From contig JAVVGK010000008.1 of the NCBI GenBank assembly GCA_032249175.1, positions 1-30,834 of the forward strand: a DNA stretch of 30,834 nucleotides, given 5' to 3'. The position numbers and the translations under genes are program-made. The stretch comes from DSFT01 sp032249175 (GTDB lineage: Bacteria > Hydrothermota > Hydrothermia > LBFQ01 > DSFT01). Positions within the stretch are counted from its first letter, which is position 1. Every line of letters starts with the position of its first letter. Shown here in pieces: positions 1 through 8,181 of this stretch. A model generated the notes under the pieces. It was not told the DNA's origin. It saw only the letters and a program-made list of their open reading frames with translations, and made no database searches.

Positions 1-68
1 AAATTTCAGATAAGACAGAAATGAAATTGAAAAATCTGAATATTGATTTTATTTTGATTAATGATTAA
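1..68 (+). CDS. possible C-terminal end of an upstream gene (partial)
   Basis: One frame (codons starting at base 3) is open from the window edge to a TAA at 66-68 and encodes about 21 residues ending NIDFILIND. The alternating hydrophobic pattern would suit a beta-strand at a protein's C-terminus. The other two plus frames have early stops. No family can be recognised from so little, and the frame could be chance in AT-rich DNA. Confidence 0.3.
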   Translation, partial: ISDKTEMKLKNLNIDFILIND

Positions 69-76
69 AAAATAAT

Positions 77-127
77 TAAGGGATGAATTTAAGCCGTAGG
101 CTTATTTTGGGTGGTTAAAATAATAGC
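77..127 (-). repeat. partial copy (W) of the promoter-upstream repeat family
   Basis: Contains the perfect hairpin TAAGCC-GTA-GGCTTA (90-104) followed by GGGTGG (109-114) and an A-rich tract. This is the same order as the GGCTTA hairpin, GGGTGGG and A-rich tract in the copies at 12598-12763 and 12778-12948 read on their minus strand. The hairpin loop differs (GTA instead of GAA), with the stem kept. It lies just upstream of the promoter at 141-151, in the same orientation to the gene as the other copies. Confidence 0.5.
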
Positions 128-140
128 AAAAAAATCCATC

Positions 141-151
141 CTTTAAAATTT
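141..151 (+). promoter_or_regulatory. CTTTAAAATTT promoter (-10-like) of the DUF4175-like gene
   Basis: TAAAAT at 144-149 is followed by 7 nt and then the ATG at 157. If transcription starts 7-8 nt after the -10 box, the mRNA begins at or next to the start codon. The same motif at the same or similar distance precedes most other transcription units here, including both tRNAs. No clear -35 box is visible. Confidence 0.6.
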
Positions 152-156
152 AAGAT

Positions 157-2988
157 ATGTTAAAAATTTTAATTTCAAAAATTTACATTTTCATATTAAG
201 GGTTTTTGAAGCCTTTATTATTTCATTATCCTTTGCTATTTTCATTATAGCAATTTATCCAATTAACATTAAAATCGTTTCAATTCTTTCATCAATTCCA
301 TTTATTATATATCTTTTAAGCTCTTTAAAGTTTTTAAAAGATGAGGAAATAGCTTGGCTTTATGAGTTTAAATATAAGGACTTAAATGAAAAACTAATAA
401 CTTATATTGAGCTAAAATTAAAATCAATTTATAATAAAATTCCATTTGAGAAATTAAATCCTTTTTCAATATATAAGCCAAGATATGAATTTTTTCTTTT
501 ATTTGTGTTTTCATTAGCTTTATTAGTTTTTTCATTCACTTTTAGAAAACCTTTATATATTGCTAATTATGGAAATTATCAAAGAGTTGTTAAAATTTTT
601 GGAAATGATGAGTTTTTCTTAGGTGAAGATATTATTCTCAAAATTAAAAATTATAGTTTTTTAAAGGAAAAGCTAATTTTAAAACCAACTAATTATTCTT
701 TTGAAATTAAGCCAATAAGTGAAGTTATAGATACAATTAGAAATTTAGATGAAGGTGATTATCAGATTGAATTCTTAGGAAAAAACATATTCAATTTAAA
801 AGTTTTTCAAAAGCCTGTAATTGATTCATTAATTGTAAATGTTAAGACCCCTTATTTAAATCTAAACCAAATAGTAAAGAATAGTTTTGAAATTTCGGCA
901 ATTGAAGGAAGTAAATTGGATATTATTTTGTTTTCAAGTAGTGCTGATTCAATTAAACCATTTTCAAGTATATCATTAACTGCCAAAAATGATACACAAT
1001 TTGAATTTTACTTATATAAATCAAAAAAAATTCTTAAATATCCAACAAAATTAAAAATTTCAGTAATTAAAGATAACCCACCTTTTGTAAAAATTTTATA
1101 TCCTGAAAATTTCATATATTTGCCTGAAAACTATAAAGTTCCTATAATTGGAATATCAACTGATGATTATGGTTTAAATAGAATGGAAATTTATTTAAAT
1201 GAAAAATTAATTTACAGGAAAAATTCAAATAATATGCTAAAAGATACAATTTTTTATAATTTGGATTTAAGCTTGGAGAAATTGCTTCCTGGTGATGAAA
1301 TTAAAGTTTATTTAAAATCAATAGACTTAAAAGGACAAACGAGCTTTGACTATATAACAATAAAGTTTCCAACCCTTGCTGAGCAAATGAATTTATCAAA
1401 TACAGGAATTGGTGAAAGTGTAAAACAATTAAAGGATTTAAAACAAAAAATTGAAGATTTGGGTGATATTTTTAAAAATTTAGATTCAAGGGAGGATTTA
1501 AATGCTATAAGTGAAGAATTAAAAAATACTCAAAAAGAAATGGAAAAATTAAAAGAAAAAATAAATGAAATAAGTCAAAAAATGAGCTTAGAGCCTGAAA
1601 TTCAAGAGCAGTTAAAAAGAATTTCTGAATTGTATGAAAAAATTTTAGATGATGAATTAAAGCAAATTTTAAATAAAATCCAAGAAGCAATGAATAAATT
1701 AGATAAGGAAGAAATTAGAAAAATGATTGAAAAAATGAAAATTGATATTGAAAAATTAAAAAATTCCTTAAAAGCAACAGAATCAACACTTAGAAAATTC
1801 TATGAGGAAAAGAAATTAAAAGAACTTTCAGAAAAATTAAAAGAAATTGCAGATAAACAAGAGAATGTAAATAGTAAAGAAAATCAAAATGAAATTACAA
1901 AAGAACTTAAAGATATTAAGGAAAATTTGGATGATATTTCTAAAACAATAGAAACACCTTTCTCAGATAGTTTAAAAAATATATCAAATGAATTACAAAA
2001 GAATATAAATCAATCTGAAAATATAAGTGAAAATTGGCCAAATTCAAAGGGATTTTGTCAATCTAATGCTAAAAGTATAAGAGCCTTATCTCAAAAATTA
2101 GAGAACTTACAAAATCAACTTGTTGAAAGTAGGAAAGAAGAAATTATTAAAAAAATTGAGGCTTTAAGGAGAAGTTTAATTTTTATATCACAAAATGAAG
2201 ATGTAAATAGTGAATTTGAGCAAAGAGCAATTTTAAATGCTATTAAAATAGCAACTAGAGATTTTGAGGAATTAGCAAATATGAATTTTCTTATAACAAT
2301 AGATATAAAAGCACACTTATATATGGCATTAGAAAATGCACAAGAAGTTTTATTGAGATACAAATATAATGATTTCAATAGAGCGAAAAATTATAAAAAT
2401 GCTGAAAAAAAGGAAATTTTAAGTGCTATTTTAAAACTTTATGATGCTCAAAATGAAGTGGCAAATTCAAGCTCTTCAAGTGGATATAGTGAAATGCTTA
2501 AAAAAATGGCACAAACATTATCTCATATGCAATCATTAAGCAATCAAAATTTATCAGAAGATTTATTAAAACAAATAACATTACAGCAAGAGATGTTAAG
2601 AAAAATGATACAGGGAATTAGAGAAGGAATGGAAAAGACAGGAAACAAATACTCTGAAAAACTAAAAGAAATTGAAAAACAAATTGATGATTTAGAGAAG
2701 GAAATAAAAGAAAAGAAAAAAATTGACAGAAGAATTATTGAAAAACAAAGAGAAATAATGCATAATTTACTTTCCGCTTGGACAGGTTTAAAATCTGAAA
2801 ACAAATCAGAAAAATTAGAAGCTGAAAGACCAAAAGATATAAAATATGAAGAGCCAAAAATTTCTGAAAATATGATATATAGACAAAAAATTATAGAAAT
2901 TTTAAGAAAAATTCAAAATCTTGAAATAGATAATTCTCAAAAGCGAAAACTTATAGAATTTTATCAAAATCTTTTAAAATCTTTTTAA
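157..2988 (+). CDS. DUF4175/TIGR02302-like coiled-coil membrane protein
   Basis: A 943-residue protein of unknown biochemical role. Residues about 10-60 form two hydrophobic segments and about 113-130 a third, so the N-terminus is in the inner membrane. The stretch around DEEIAWLYEFKYKDLNEKL resembles the N-terminal region of DUF4175-type proteins of Bacteroidota and Proteobacteria. Residues about 140-410 look beta-rich and extracytoplasmic. From about 420 to 900 the protein is almost continuous Lys/Glu/Leu-rich coiled coil. No Walker motif is present, so an SMC-type ATPase is unlikely. The ATG sits 7 nt after a promoter -10 box and has no Shine-Dalgarno, suggesting a leaderless mRNA. Family assignment is from overall architecture only. 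Confidence 0.6.
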   Translation: MLKILISKIYIFILRVFEAFIISLSFAIFIIAIYPINIKIVSILSSIPFIIYLLSSLKFLKDEEIAWLYEFKYKDLNEKLITYIELKLKSIYNKIPFEKLNPFSIYKPRYEFFLLFVFSLALLVFSFTFRKPLYIANYGNYQRVVKIFGNDEFFLGEDIILKIKNYSFLKEKLILKPTNYSFEIKPISEVIDTIRNLDEGDYQIEFLGKNIFNLKVFQKPVIDSLIVNVKTPYLNLNQIVKNSFEISAIEGSKLDIILFSSSADSIKPFSSISLTAKNDTQFEFYLYKSKKILKYPTKLKISVIKDNPPFVKILYPENFIYLPENYKVPIIGISTDDYGLNRMEIYLNEKLIYRKNSNNMLKDTIFYNLDLSLEKLLPGDEIKVYLKSIDLKGQTSFDYITIKFPTLAEQMNLSNTGIGESVKQLKDLKQKIEDLGDIFKNLDSREDLNAISEELKNTQKEMEKLKEKINEISQKMSLEPEIQEQLKRISELYEKILDDELKQILNKIQEAMNKLDKEEIRKMIEKMKIDIEKLKNSLKATESTLRKFYEEKKLKELSEKLKEIADKQENVNSKENQNEITKELKDIKENLDDISKTIETPFSDSLKNISNELQKNINQSENISENWPNSKGFCQSNAKSIRALSQKLENLQNQLVESRKEEIIKKIEALRRSLIFISQNEDVNSEFEQRAILNAIKIATRDFEELANMNFLITIDIKAHLYMALENAQEVLLRYKYNDFNRAKNYKNAEKKEILSAILKLYDAQNEVANSSSSSGYSEMLKKMAQTLSHMQSLSNQNLSEDLLKQITLQQEMLRKMIQGIREGMEKTGNKYSEKLKEIEKQIDDLEKEIKEKKKIDRRIIEKQREIMHNLLSAWTGLKSENKSEKLEAERPKDIKYEEPKISENMIYRQKIIEILRKIQNLEIDNSQKRKLIEFYQNLLKSF

Positions 2989-3011
2989 TTAAGCGGTTTA
3001 GTTTTTTATCC

Positions 3012-3022
3012 TTTAAAATTTT
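3012..3022 (+). promoter_or_regulatory. CTTTAAAATTT promoter of tRNA-Ala and the downstream kinase-like gene
   Basis: TAAAAT at 3014-3019 lies 16 nt before the first base of tRNA-Ala. The tRNA-Leu gene has the identical spacing to its own copy of the motif. A tRNA cannot use the motif as part of coding sequence or as a ribosome site, so this supports a promoter function. Confidence 0.65.
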
Positions 3023-3035
3023 GAGCTTTTATTTT

Positions 3036-3108
3036 GGGGCGGTAGCTCAGTTGGGAGAGCGCCTGAATGGCATTCAGGAGGTCGGGGGTTCAAGTCCCCT
3101 CCGCTCCA
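3036..3108 (+). tRNA. tRNA-Ala (anticodon GGC)
   Basis: A complete 73-nt cloverleaf. The acceptor stem GGGGCGG/CCGCTCC includes the G3-U70 wobble that identifies alanine tRNAs. The D arm is GCTC...GAGC. The anticodon stem CCTGA/TCAGG (3062-3066, 3074-3078) encloses loop ATGGCAT with anticodon GGC at 3069-3071. The T arm has TTCAAGT, and the discriminator is A3108. CCA is not encoded (TTCC follows). The next gene starts 4 nt after the tRNA, so the two are probably co-transcribed. Confidence 0.97.
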
Positions 3109-3112
3109 TTCC

Positions 3113-3664
3113 TTGATCGCAAGAAAATTATTCCACTTGCTTTCAATTTTGTTAATTTTTCCTATTTTATTTTTGAATGATAATCAAAGAATAGCATTTT
3201 CAATTTTATTTTTGATTTCTGTTTTTGCAATTGATATTTTAAGATTAAGAAATGAGAATTTTAAAAAAGTTTTTTTAAGCATTTTTAAAAGTATATTGAA
3301 AAAAAATGAAATTAACGATTGGACAGGTGCTACATATTTAGCAATTTCTTATGCTTTAATAAATATCATTTTTGAAAAGGAAGTTGTTATTTTTTCTCTT
3401 CTTGTTTTAGCAATTTGTGACCCATTTGCTGCTATTTTTGGAACTTATATTAAACCGAATTTAAAAATTTATAAAAAATCAATAAATGGATTGATTGGGT
3501 TTTATTTATCTGGATTTATTTTATCTTTTTTGTTTTTCAATGATGTAAATATCTTCTCAAAAATTTTGGCAGTTTTGATAAGTGGCATTGTTGAAGTTTT
3601 TACACCTATTGATGATAATTTAAGTGTTCCTTTAACAACAGCTTTTGTTTTAAAATTTAGTTAA
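3113..3664 (+). CDS. dolichol/polyprenol kinase-like (SEC59/phosphatidate cytidylyltransferase family) membrane protein
   Basis: A 183-residue integral membrane protein. It shows the hallmarks of the CTP-dependent dolichol/phytol/diacylglycerol kinase family: an N-terminal RKLFHL, DWTGATYL in the middle, CDPFAAIFG, KSINGLIG, and the C-terminal IDDNLSVPLTTA. The family phosphorylates a lipid alcohol using CTP; the substrate here cannot be told. The TTG start is preferred because RKxFH normally lies within the first residues of family members and no alternative is upstream. This TTG lies only 4 nt after tRNA-Ala with no Shine-Dalgarno, so translation probably begins on a near-leaderless RNA released by tRNA 3' processing. 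Only 17 nt separate its stop from the next gene. Confidence 0.75.
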   Translation: MIARKLFHLLSILLIFPILFLNDNQRIAFSILFLISVFAIDILRLRNENFKKVFLSIFKSILKKNEINDWTGATYLAISYALINIIFEKEVVIFSLLVLAICDPFAAIFGTYIKPNLKIYKKSINGLIGFYLSGFILSFLFFNDVNIFSKILAVLISGIVEVFTPIDDNLSVPLTTAFVLKFS

Positions 3665-3681
3665 TAAAAGGAGGAGGAGCT

Positions 3682-5565
3682 ATGATTACACTTTTAATTT
3701 TAAAAGCTAATGTGTATAATGACGAGGGATATATAAGAGCAAAAGTTTATGAGCTAAAATTTGAATATGAGAAAGCAAAAGAAGAATATCTAAAACTATC
3801 TAAAAAGTACAAAGGAAAAGCTCTCGCTTTAATATATAAGGAATTGGCAGACTTATATTTCTTCTACTATTATCCTGATAGCATAAATTTAGCTTATGAT
3901 TATATTTCAAAAGCATATAAATTAGATAAAAACAATTATGAAATTTTATATAGATTGGCACTTTATTCAGAAGCAAATGGAAATTTACAATTAGCATCAA
4001 AATACTATGAAAATCTTGTTGTAAAATTTCAAAAAAGTGAATTTTTTAATGATGCTCTTGATGGTGTAGAGAGGATATTTCCAAAGAACTATAAGGAAGA
4101 AATTGTTGCCAAATATGATAATGAATTTATAACAGCTATGGAATTAGATAAAGAAATTGAAAATCAACCACCATTTACAAGGGCAAAATATGAAAATTAT
4201 GAGGGTAAAAAGGAATTATTAAGTACAATGATTGAAAATAGATTAGTTTATAAAGAAGCTTTAAGAAGAGGATTACATAGAAATCCAGAATTTAAAGAAA
4301 AATTTTATGAGAACTTAAAAGACGATTTCGCAAGAGTTTATTATACAAAATATATAAGTGATAAAATTAAAGTTGATTCTGCGGAAGTTAAAAATTATTA
4401 TGAAAAAAATAAACAAAATTATAGAATTTGGGGATTTGTAAATTTAAAAGTTATGAAAATTCAAGATAGCTTAAACTTGCCAAATGATAGTGTATTTGAC
4501 GCCCAAGCAAAAATTTTAACATTTTATGAAAATTCTCCTGATAGTAATTTATATAAGCAATTTTCTCAAAAGGATACTATGAAATTATTTATAGATAAAA
4601 TAAAGGACACATTATATGCTATTAAAATAATAAAAATTCAAAAACCCGATTATGTTAAATTTGAAGAGGTTTATAGCTCAATTGAAAACAATTTGAAATT
4701 TGATAAAGAAAGAAATGCTTGGGAAAAATTACTTGATAGTCTATTAAATAAATTTGGATTTGAAATTATAAATAAGGATACAAGTAGTAAGCAAATTCCA
4801 GAAACACTTGCTATTATAAAACTTTTAGATATTTATCTTACAAAAAAAGATTATGAGAATTATTTAAATAAAGTTCCACCCATTTATAGAAAAGCTTATA
4901 GCACAAAAGATGGAGCTTATGAACTAATTAGAATTTTTACACAAAGAGAATTATTATTCAAGGATGCTATTGCTAATAAGAGAATTTTTATAAGGTCAGA
5001 CGGATATAAACTACTTACAAGAAATTTTGAGAATTTAATAATTGATGAATTAAGAAATGAAATTATAAAAGATGTTTCAGTTAGTGATGATGAAATAAAA
5101 AATTATTATCAAGAAAATAGGGAAAAATTATTTAAAATTCCCGCTAATGCCAAAATTAGAAAATTAACATTTGATGATGAAAAAACTGCTAAAAAGATAT
5201 ACAATATCTTAAAAAATAATCCTCAAAAATTTGATTCAATTGCCAAAACAATAGCAAAAGAAGAGGAAGAAAAGGAATTTGGAGGTTTTGTATTTATAAC
5301 TGAAAATGATACTTCATTATTTAATGAGATTAAGAATTTAAAAATTGGAAAGCCAACTTTAATTAAGAAAGATGATAAATGGCTTGTAATAAGTGTTCAA
5401 GAATTTAACCCTTCAAAATATAGGAATTTAGATGAAGTTAGAGAACAAATAAATAATGTTTTATTAAACAATAAAAGGAATGAAAAGTGGGAAAATTTCA
5501 AGAACAATTTAAAATCAAAGGTTTCTGTTGAAATTTTATTAAAGGAAGAAAAGCAAGGGGGCTAA
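3682..5565 (+). CDS. TPR-containing SurA/PpiC-like peptidyl-prolyl isomerase (periplasmic foldase)
   Basis: A 627-residue protein. Residues about 20-120 are tetratricopeptide-like helices. About 140-250 resembles a SurA N-terminal chaperone domain (YDNEFITAMELDKEIE, then ENRLVYKEALRRGLHRNP). About 450-600 is a PPIC/parvulin-like domain (VSDDEIKNYYQENREKLFKIP ... KEFGGFVFI), with an additional weak copy around 230-330. Parvulin catalytic residues look poorly kept, so it may act mainly as a chaperone for outer-membrane proteins. The start is fixed by a strong Shine-Dalgarno (AAAGGAGGAGGAG, 3667-3679) and an in-frame stop at 3658-3660. The only export signal is then the very short MITLLILKA. It probably belongs to the tRNA-Ala transcription unit. 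Confidence 0.7.
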   Translation: MITLLILKANVYNDEGYIRAKVYELKFEYEKAKEEYLKLSKKYKGKALALIYKELADLYFFYYYPDSINLAYDYISKAYKLDKNNYEILYRLALYSEANGNLQLASKYYENLVVKFQKSEFFNDALDGVERIFPKNYKEEIVAKYDNEFITAMELDKEIENQPPFTRAKYENYEGKKELLSTMIENRLVYKEALRRGLHRNPEFKEKFYENLKDDFARVYYTKYISDKIKVDSAEVKNYYEKNKQNYRIWGFVNLKVMKIQDSLNLPNDSVFDAQAKILTFYENSPDSNLYKQFSQKDTMKLFIDKIKDTLYAIKIIKIQKPDYVKFEEVYSSIENNLKFDKERNAWEKLLDSLLNKFGFEIINKDTSSKQIPETLAIIKLLDIYLTKKDYENYLNKVPPIYRKAYSTKDGAYELIRIFTQRELLFKDAIANKRIFIRSDGYKLLTRNFENLIIDELRNEIIKDVSVSDDEIKNYYQENREKLFKIPANAKIRKLTFDDEKTAKKIYNILKNNPQKFDSIAKTIAKEEEEKEFGGFVFITENDTSLFNEIKNLKIGKPTLIKKDDKWLVISVQEFNPSKYRNLDEVREQINNVLLNNKRNEKWENFKNNLKSKVSVEILLKEEKQGG

Positions 5566-5580
5566 TGTGCTCCCTTTTTT
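5555..5580 (+). terminator. terminator-like hairpin covering the RBS and start of the next gene
   Basis: AAGGGGGC (5555-5562) pairs with GCTCCCTT (5569-5576), with one G-U pair and a 6-nt loop, and ends in six T (5575-5580). By shape it is an intrinsic terminator. It also contains the stop codon of the foldase gene, the AAGGGGG Shine-Dalgarno and the GTG start at 5567 of the beta-propeller gene. It could partially terminate transcription or hide the ribosome site. Confidence 0.6.
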
Positions 5581-7555
5581 ATATTGGACTAATTTAAGTG
5601 GTGTTTATGATGGAATTATACTCAAAGATACAATTTATTTAGCAACATTTGGTGGAATTTTAGTTTTAAATAAAAATTTAGAAAAAATTAAAATTTATAA
5701 TTTTTCAGATGGAACAAATTCAAATGTTATTGTTTCAGTAGATACATTTAAGGGAAAAATTTACTATTTAACGAAAAATAATGGTTTTGGATATATAGAG
5801 AATAATAAAGTTTATCATTATCCAAAAAGTCAAATTCCAATAAGTGATTTAAGCAATGGCAAAGGACTATTTTCATATAAAAATTATCTTTTTATTTATG
5901 GTAAAAATTGGATTTTATTTTTTGTTGGTAATAACTTGAAATTTATGGATATAAATGTTTATCAAATTAAGCCTGATATTGGCTGTATTTTCGTTTATAA
6001 TGATACAATTTATATTGGTGATAGTCTTGGTTATTTAAAAACATATTTAAATTTTGTGGATATTCCTGCAAGTTATCAAAGAGTTAATATGCCAAAAGTA
6101 AATTTTATAAATGTTTATAATGGCAATTTGCTTTTTGGAACAACAAATGGCATTTATGATAAAAATGGTAATAATTTAATTGGAGGTTTTTCTGCTATTT
6201 ACTTTGAAACATTTAGAGACACTTTATTTATATCTTCAAGAAATGTAAATAGTAGCGAAATTTACTCAAATGGAGTTTTGAAAAAATTTAAAGATAATAA
6301 TTTGATTGATGAAGTGAATTATAAAGAGCCTTATTTTATAATGAAAGTTGATACTTTTTTAATTATTTCAAGATTTCATAACAATAACCTTTCAATATAT
6401 GTTGATAATTTGGCTTGGGGCATTTATACATATCCAAGTTTTCAAAACTATAAATTTGGATTTCCTTTTAACTACATTTCAAATATCTTCGTTTTAAAAA
6501 ATAATATATTTTTATGGACGCATACTGATTATGACTATAATCCGAATAACTTAAATTATGCTGGCTATTTATTAAATAAAAACAAAATTATTGAGCTTGG
6601 TGATAGTGTTTATAGAATAACAAAAATTATTAAAATAAATGATAATTTAATAGGTGTTTCTTCATATTTCTCATTCTTTTTTGTTGATACATTATCAAAT
6701 GTTATTTATTGTAGAGCAGTTCCAGTTTTTCCTGTAAATCCTGATATGGCATTAACAAGTTTAACAATTTATAAAGATACAATTTTCATTTCAAGTTTTA
6801 GTGGAATTGTATATAAATCTGATAAAAATTGCTCAATTTTTACAAATTCAATTTATAGTTATCAGGTTGGAAGTGTTAGTGATATTGAATCAAATGGAGA
6901 CCTTTTGGCAATTGGTGGAAGTGGGGGATTTGTGGTATTTCAGAATGAAAATTTAGTTTTTAAAGATATTAATCTCATTCCAACCTCAATTAAAAAATAT
7001 AAAGATGGCTTTTTGATAGCAACAAATAATGGACTTTATTTTTATAATGGAAATTTAAATAAAGTTCAGGTTCTTTCAAATAAATCTATAACAGATGTAA
7101 TTATAGATAAATTTAATAGTGTCTTTGTTTTGGCAAATGATGGACTTTATAGATTAAATGAAAATTTAGATAATATATTGGAGTTTTATTTAATTTCAGG
7201 CAAAACATTTATTCAAACGACAAATTTTCCAATTCTTCACCCACTATCAATTTATAACGATACACTTTTGCTTGTAGGTTCAAGTGAGGGTGTAGGACTA
7301 ATTAGAATAAATAGCTTAATTGAAGAGAATGTTTTTTTATATCCAAATCCCGCAAGAGATATTATTAGAATTAAGAATTTAAAAGGTTCTTATAAATACG
7401 AAATTTATATCTTAACATTATCAGGTAAATTGAAAAAAAATTTACTTGTTAAAAGTTCAAGTAGTGGGGAAATAATTATAGATATTAGTGATTTGGAAAA
7501 AGGTTTATATATTTTAAGAATTTCAAATAAAAACCTAAAATTTGTAAAGAATTGA
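5567..7555 (+). CDS. secreted beta-propeller protein with T9SS-type C-terminal sorting domain
   Basis: A 662-residue protein made of repeated beta-strand units (for example DTIYLATFGGILVL, GNLLFGTTNGIYDKNG, DGFLIATNNGLYFYNG) like the ligand-free propellers of two-component-regulator or WD-like families. Residues about 587-662, beginning FLYPNPARDIIRI and ending KGLYILRIS, match the Por secretion (type IX) type A sorting domain, so export to the cell surface is likely. No enzymatic motif is seen. The GTG start uses the AAGGGGG site 5 nt upstream; no earlier in-frame start is available. The N-terminus MLPFLYW is an unusually short export signal. The start lies inside a terminator-like hairpin. 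Confidence 0.7.
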   Translation: MLPFLYWTNLSGVYDGIILKDTIYLATFGGILVLNKNLEKIKIYNFSDGTNSNVIVSVDTFKGKIYYLTKNNGFGYIENNKVYHYPKSQIPISDLSNGKGLFSYKNYLFIYGKNWILFFVGNNLKFMDINVYQIKPDIGCIFVYNDTIYIGDSLGYLKTYLNFVDIPASYQRVNMPKVNFINVYNGNLLFGTTNGIYDKNGNNLIGGFSAIYFETFRDTLFISSRNVNSSEIYSNGVLKKFKDNNLIDEVNYKEPYFIMKVDTFLIISRFHNNNLSIYVDNLAWGIYTYPSFQNYKFGFPFNYISNIFVLKNNIFLWTHTDYDYNPNNLNYAGYLLNKNKIIELGDSVYRITKIIKINDNLIGVSSYFSFFFVDTLSNVIYCRAVPVFPVNPDMALTSLTIYKDTIFISSFSGIVYKSDKNCSIFTNSIYSYQVGSVSDIESNGDLLAIGGSGGFVVFQNENLVFKDINLIPTSIKKYKDGFLIATNNGLYFYNGNLNKVQVLSNKSITDVIIDKFNSVFVLANDGLYRLNENLDNILEFYLISGKTFIQTTNFPILHPLSIYNDTLLLVGSSEGVGLIRINSLIEENVFLYPNPARDIIRIKNLKGSYKYEIYILTLSGKLKKNLLVKSSSSGEIIIDISDLEKGLYILRISNKNLKFVKN

Positions 7556-7580
7556 GGGGGGTAATGCCCCCATTATTTTA
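7556..7580 (+). terminator. GC hairpin terminator after the beta-propeller gene
   Basis: GGGGG (7556-7560) pairs with CCCCC (7567-7571), loop GTAATG, followed by ATTATTTTA. It starts directly after the TGA stop and ends 2 nt before the stop of the convergent gene. The T-rich tail is on the plus side, favouring termination of the plus-strand transcript. Confidence 0.6.
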
Positions 7581-8079
7581 GAAGGTCAAAGGCAAATGGA
7601 TCTTTATTTACTTCAATTTCATTCGCACCTATAAAGATACGGTGTGTTTTATGCTTTTCTAATTCTAAATTGAACACAAGAAACTTTCCATTCTCAATTT
7701 TGAATTTTATTCCATCAGTTTTTTCACCAGTATTGAAGTGGAACCTTATTTCCCTATCTCCTATTATTTCAAAATAATCTCCCTTTTTTTCCGAAGGATT
7801 TCCATTTTCAAGATGTAATCCACTAACATCACTTATTTTTGCTCCCTTACCTATAATTCTTATTCTACCTGTAAATAGCTCTCCTTTATCACTTTCAGAA
7901 GTTGTTATTAGATATACCGTATTTCCTTCATGCCATATGAAGAAACCAACTGATTTGCCAGGAAGGAGATTTTTAGGTCTGCCTTCTGCTTTTGACCAAG
8001 GAATAGCATCCTTTATAGCAGATTTTATCTTACTCGCTTTCTCTTCAACCTGTTGTTGTAGTGTCAAAAAAGGTTGCAT
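7573..8079 (-). CDS. conserved-looking hypothetical protein, 168 aa
   Basis: I do not recognise a family. The protein is soluble, without signal peptide or membrane segment. Residues about 1-30 are helical (LQQQVEEKASKIKSAIKDAI). The rest looks like an all-beta fold with regular strands (SVGFFIWHEGNTVYLITTSE, GELFTGRIRIIG, YFEIIGDREIRFHFN, GKFLVFNLELEKH), ending in GANEIEVNKDPFAFDLLK. Composition is balanced and the frame is uninterrupted, which supports a real gene. It diverges from the flavoprotein gene at 8182. A TAATTA box on the minus strand (8091-8086) lies 6 nt before the ATG, in keeping with the leaderless pattern. Confidence 0.75.
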   Translation of the reverse strand: MQPFLTLQQQVEEKASKIKSAIKDAIPWSKAEGRPKNLLPGKSVGFFIWHEGNTVYLITTSESDKGELFTGRIRIIGKGAKISDVSGLHLENGNPSEKKGDYFEIIGDREIRFHFNTGEKTDGIKFKIENGKFLVFNLELEKHKTHRIFIGANEIEVNKDPFAFDLLK

Positions 8080-8166
8080 TAAAATTAATTAAAAAACTTT
8101 GCTTTGAAAAGTCCCTTACAAAAGAAAGGTTATTTAAAGCCTTCCAAAATTAATTAATTCTTTTCC

Positions 8167-8177
8167 TTTAAAATTTT
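8167..8177 (+). promoter_or_regulatory. CTTTAAAATTT promoter of the flavoprotein gene
   Basis: TAAAAT (8169-8174) is followed by exactly 7 nt and then ATG at 8182, the same spacing as the gene at 157. It predicts a leaderless transcript and argues that the in-frame TTG at 8176, which lies inside the motif, is not the start. Confidence 0.6.
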
Positions 8178-8181
8178 GAAT

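Noticed and set aside
1390..2800. SMC/Rad50-like ATPase from the long coiled coil
   Set aside because: No Walker A/B or signature motifs; the N-terminus has membrane segments.
8176..8181. In-frame TTG start of the flavoprotein two codons before the ATG
   Set aside because: It lies inside the CTTTAAAATTTT promoter box; ATG 8182 has the same 7-nt spacing as the gene at 157.
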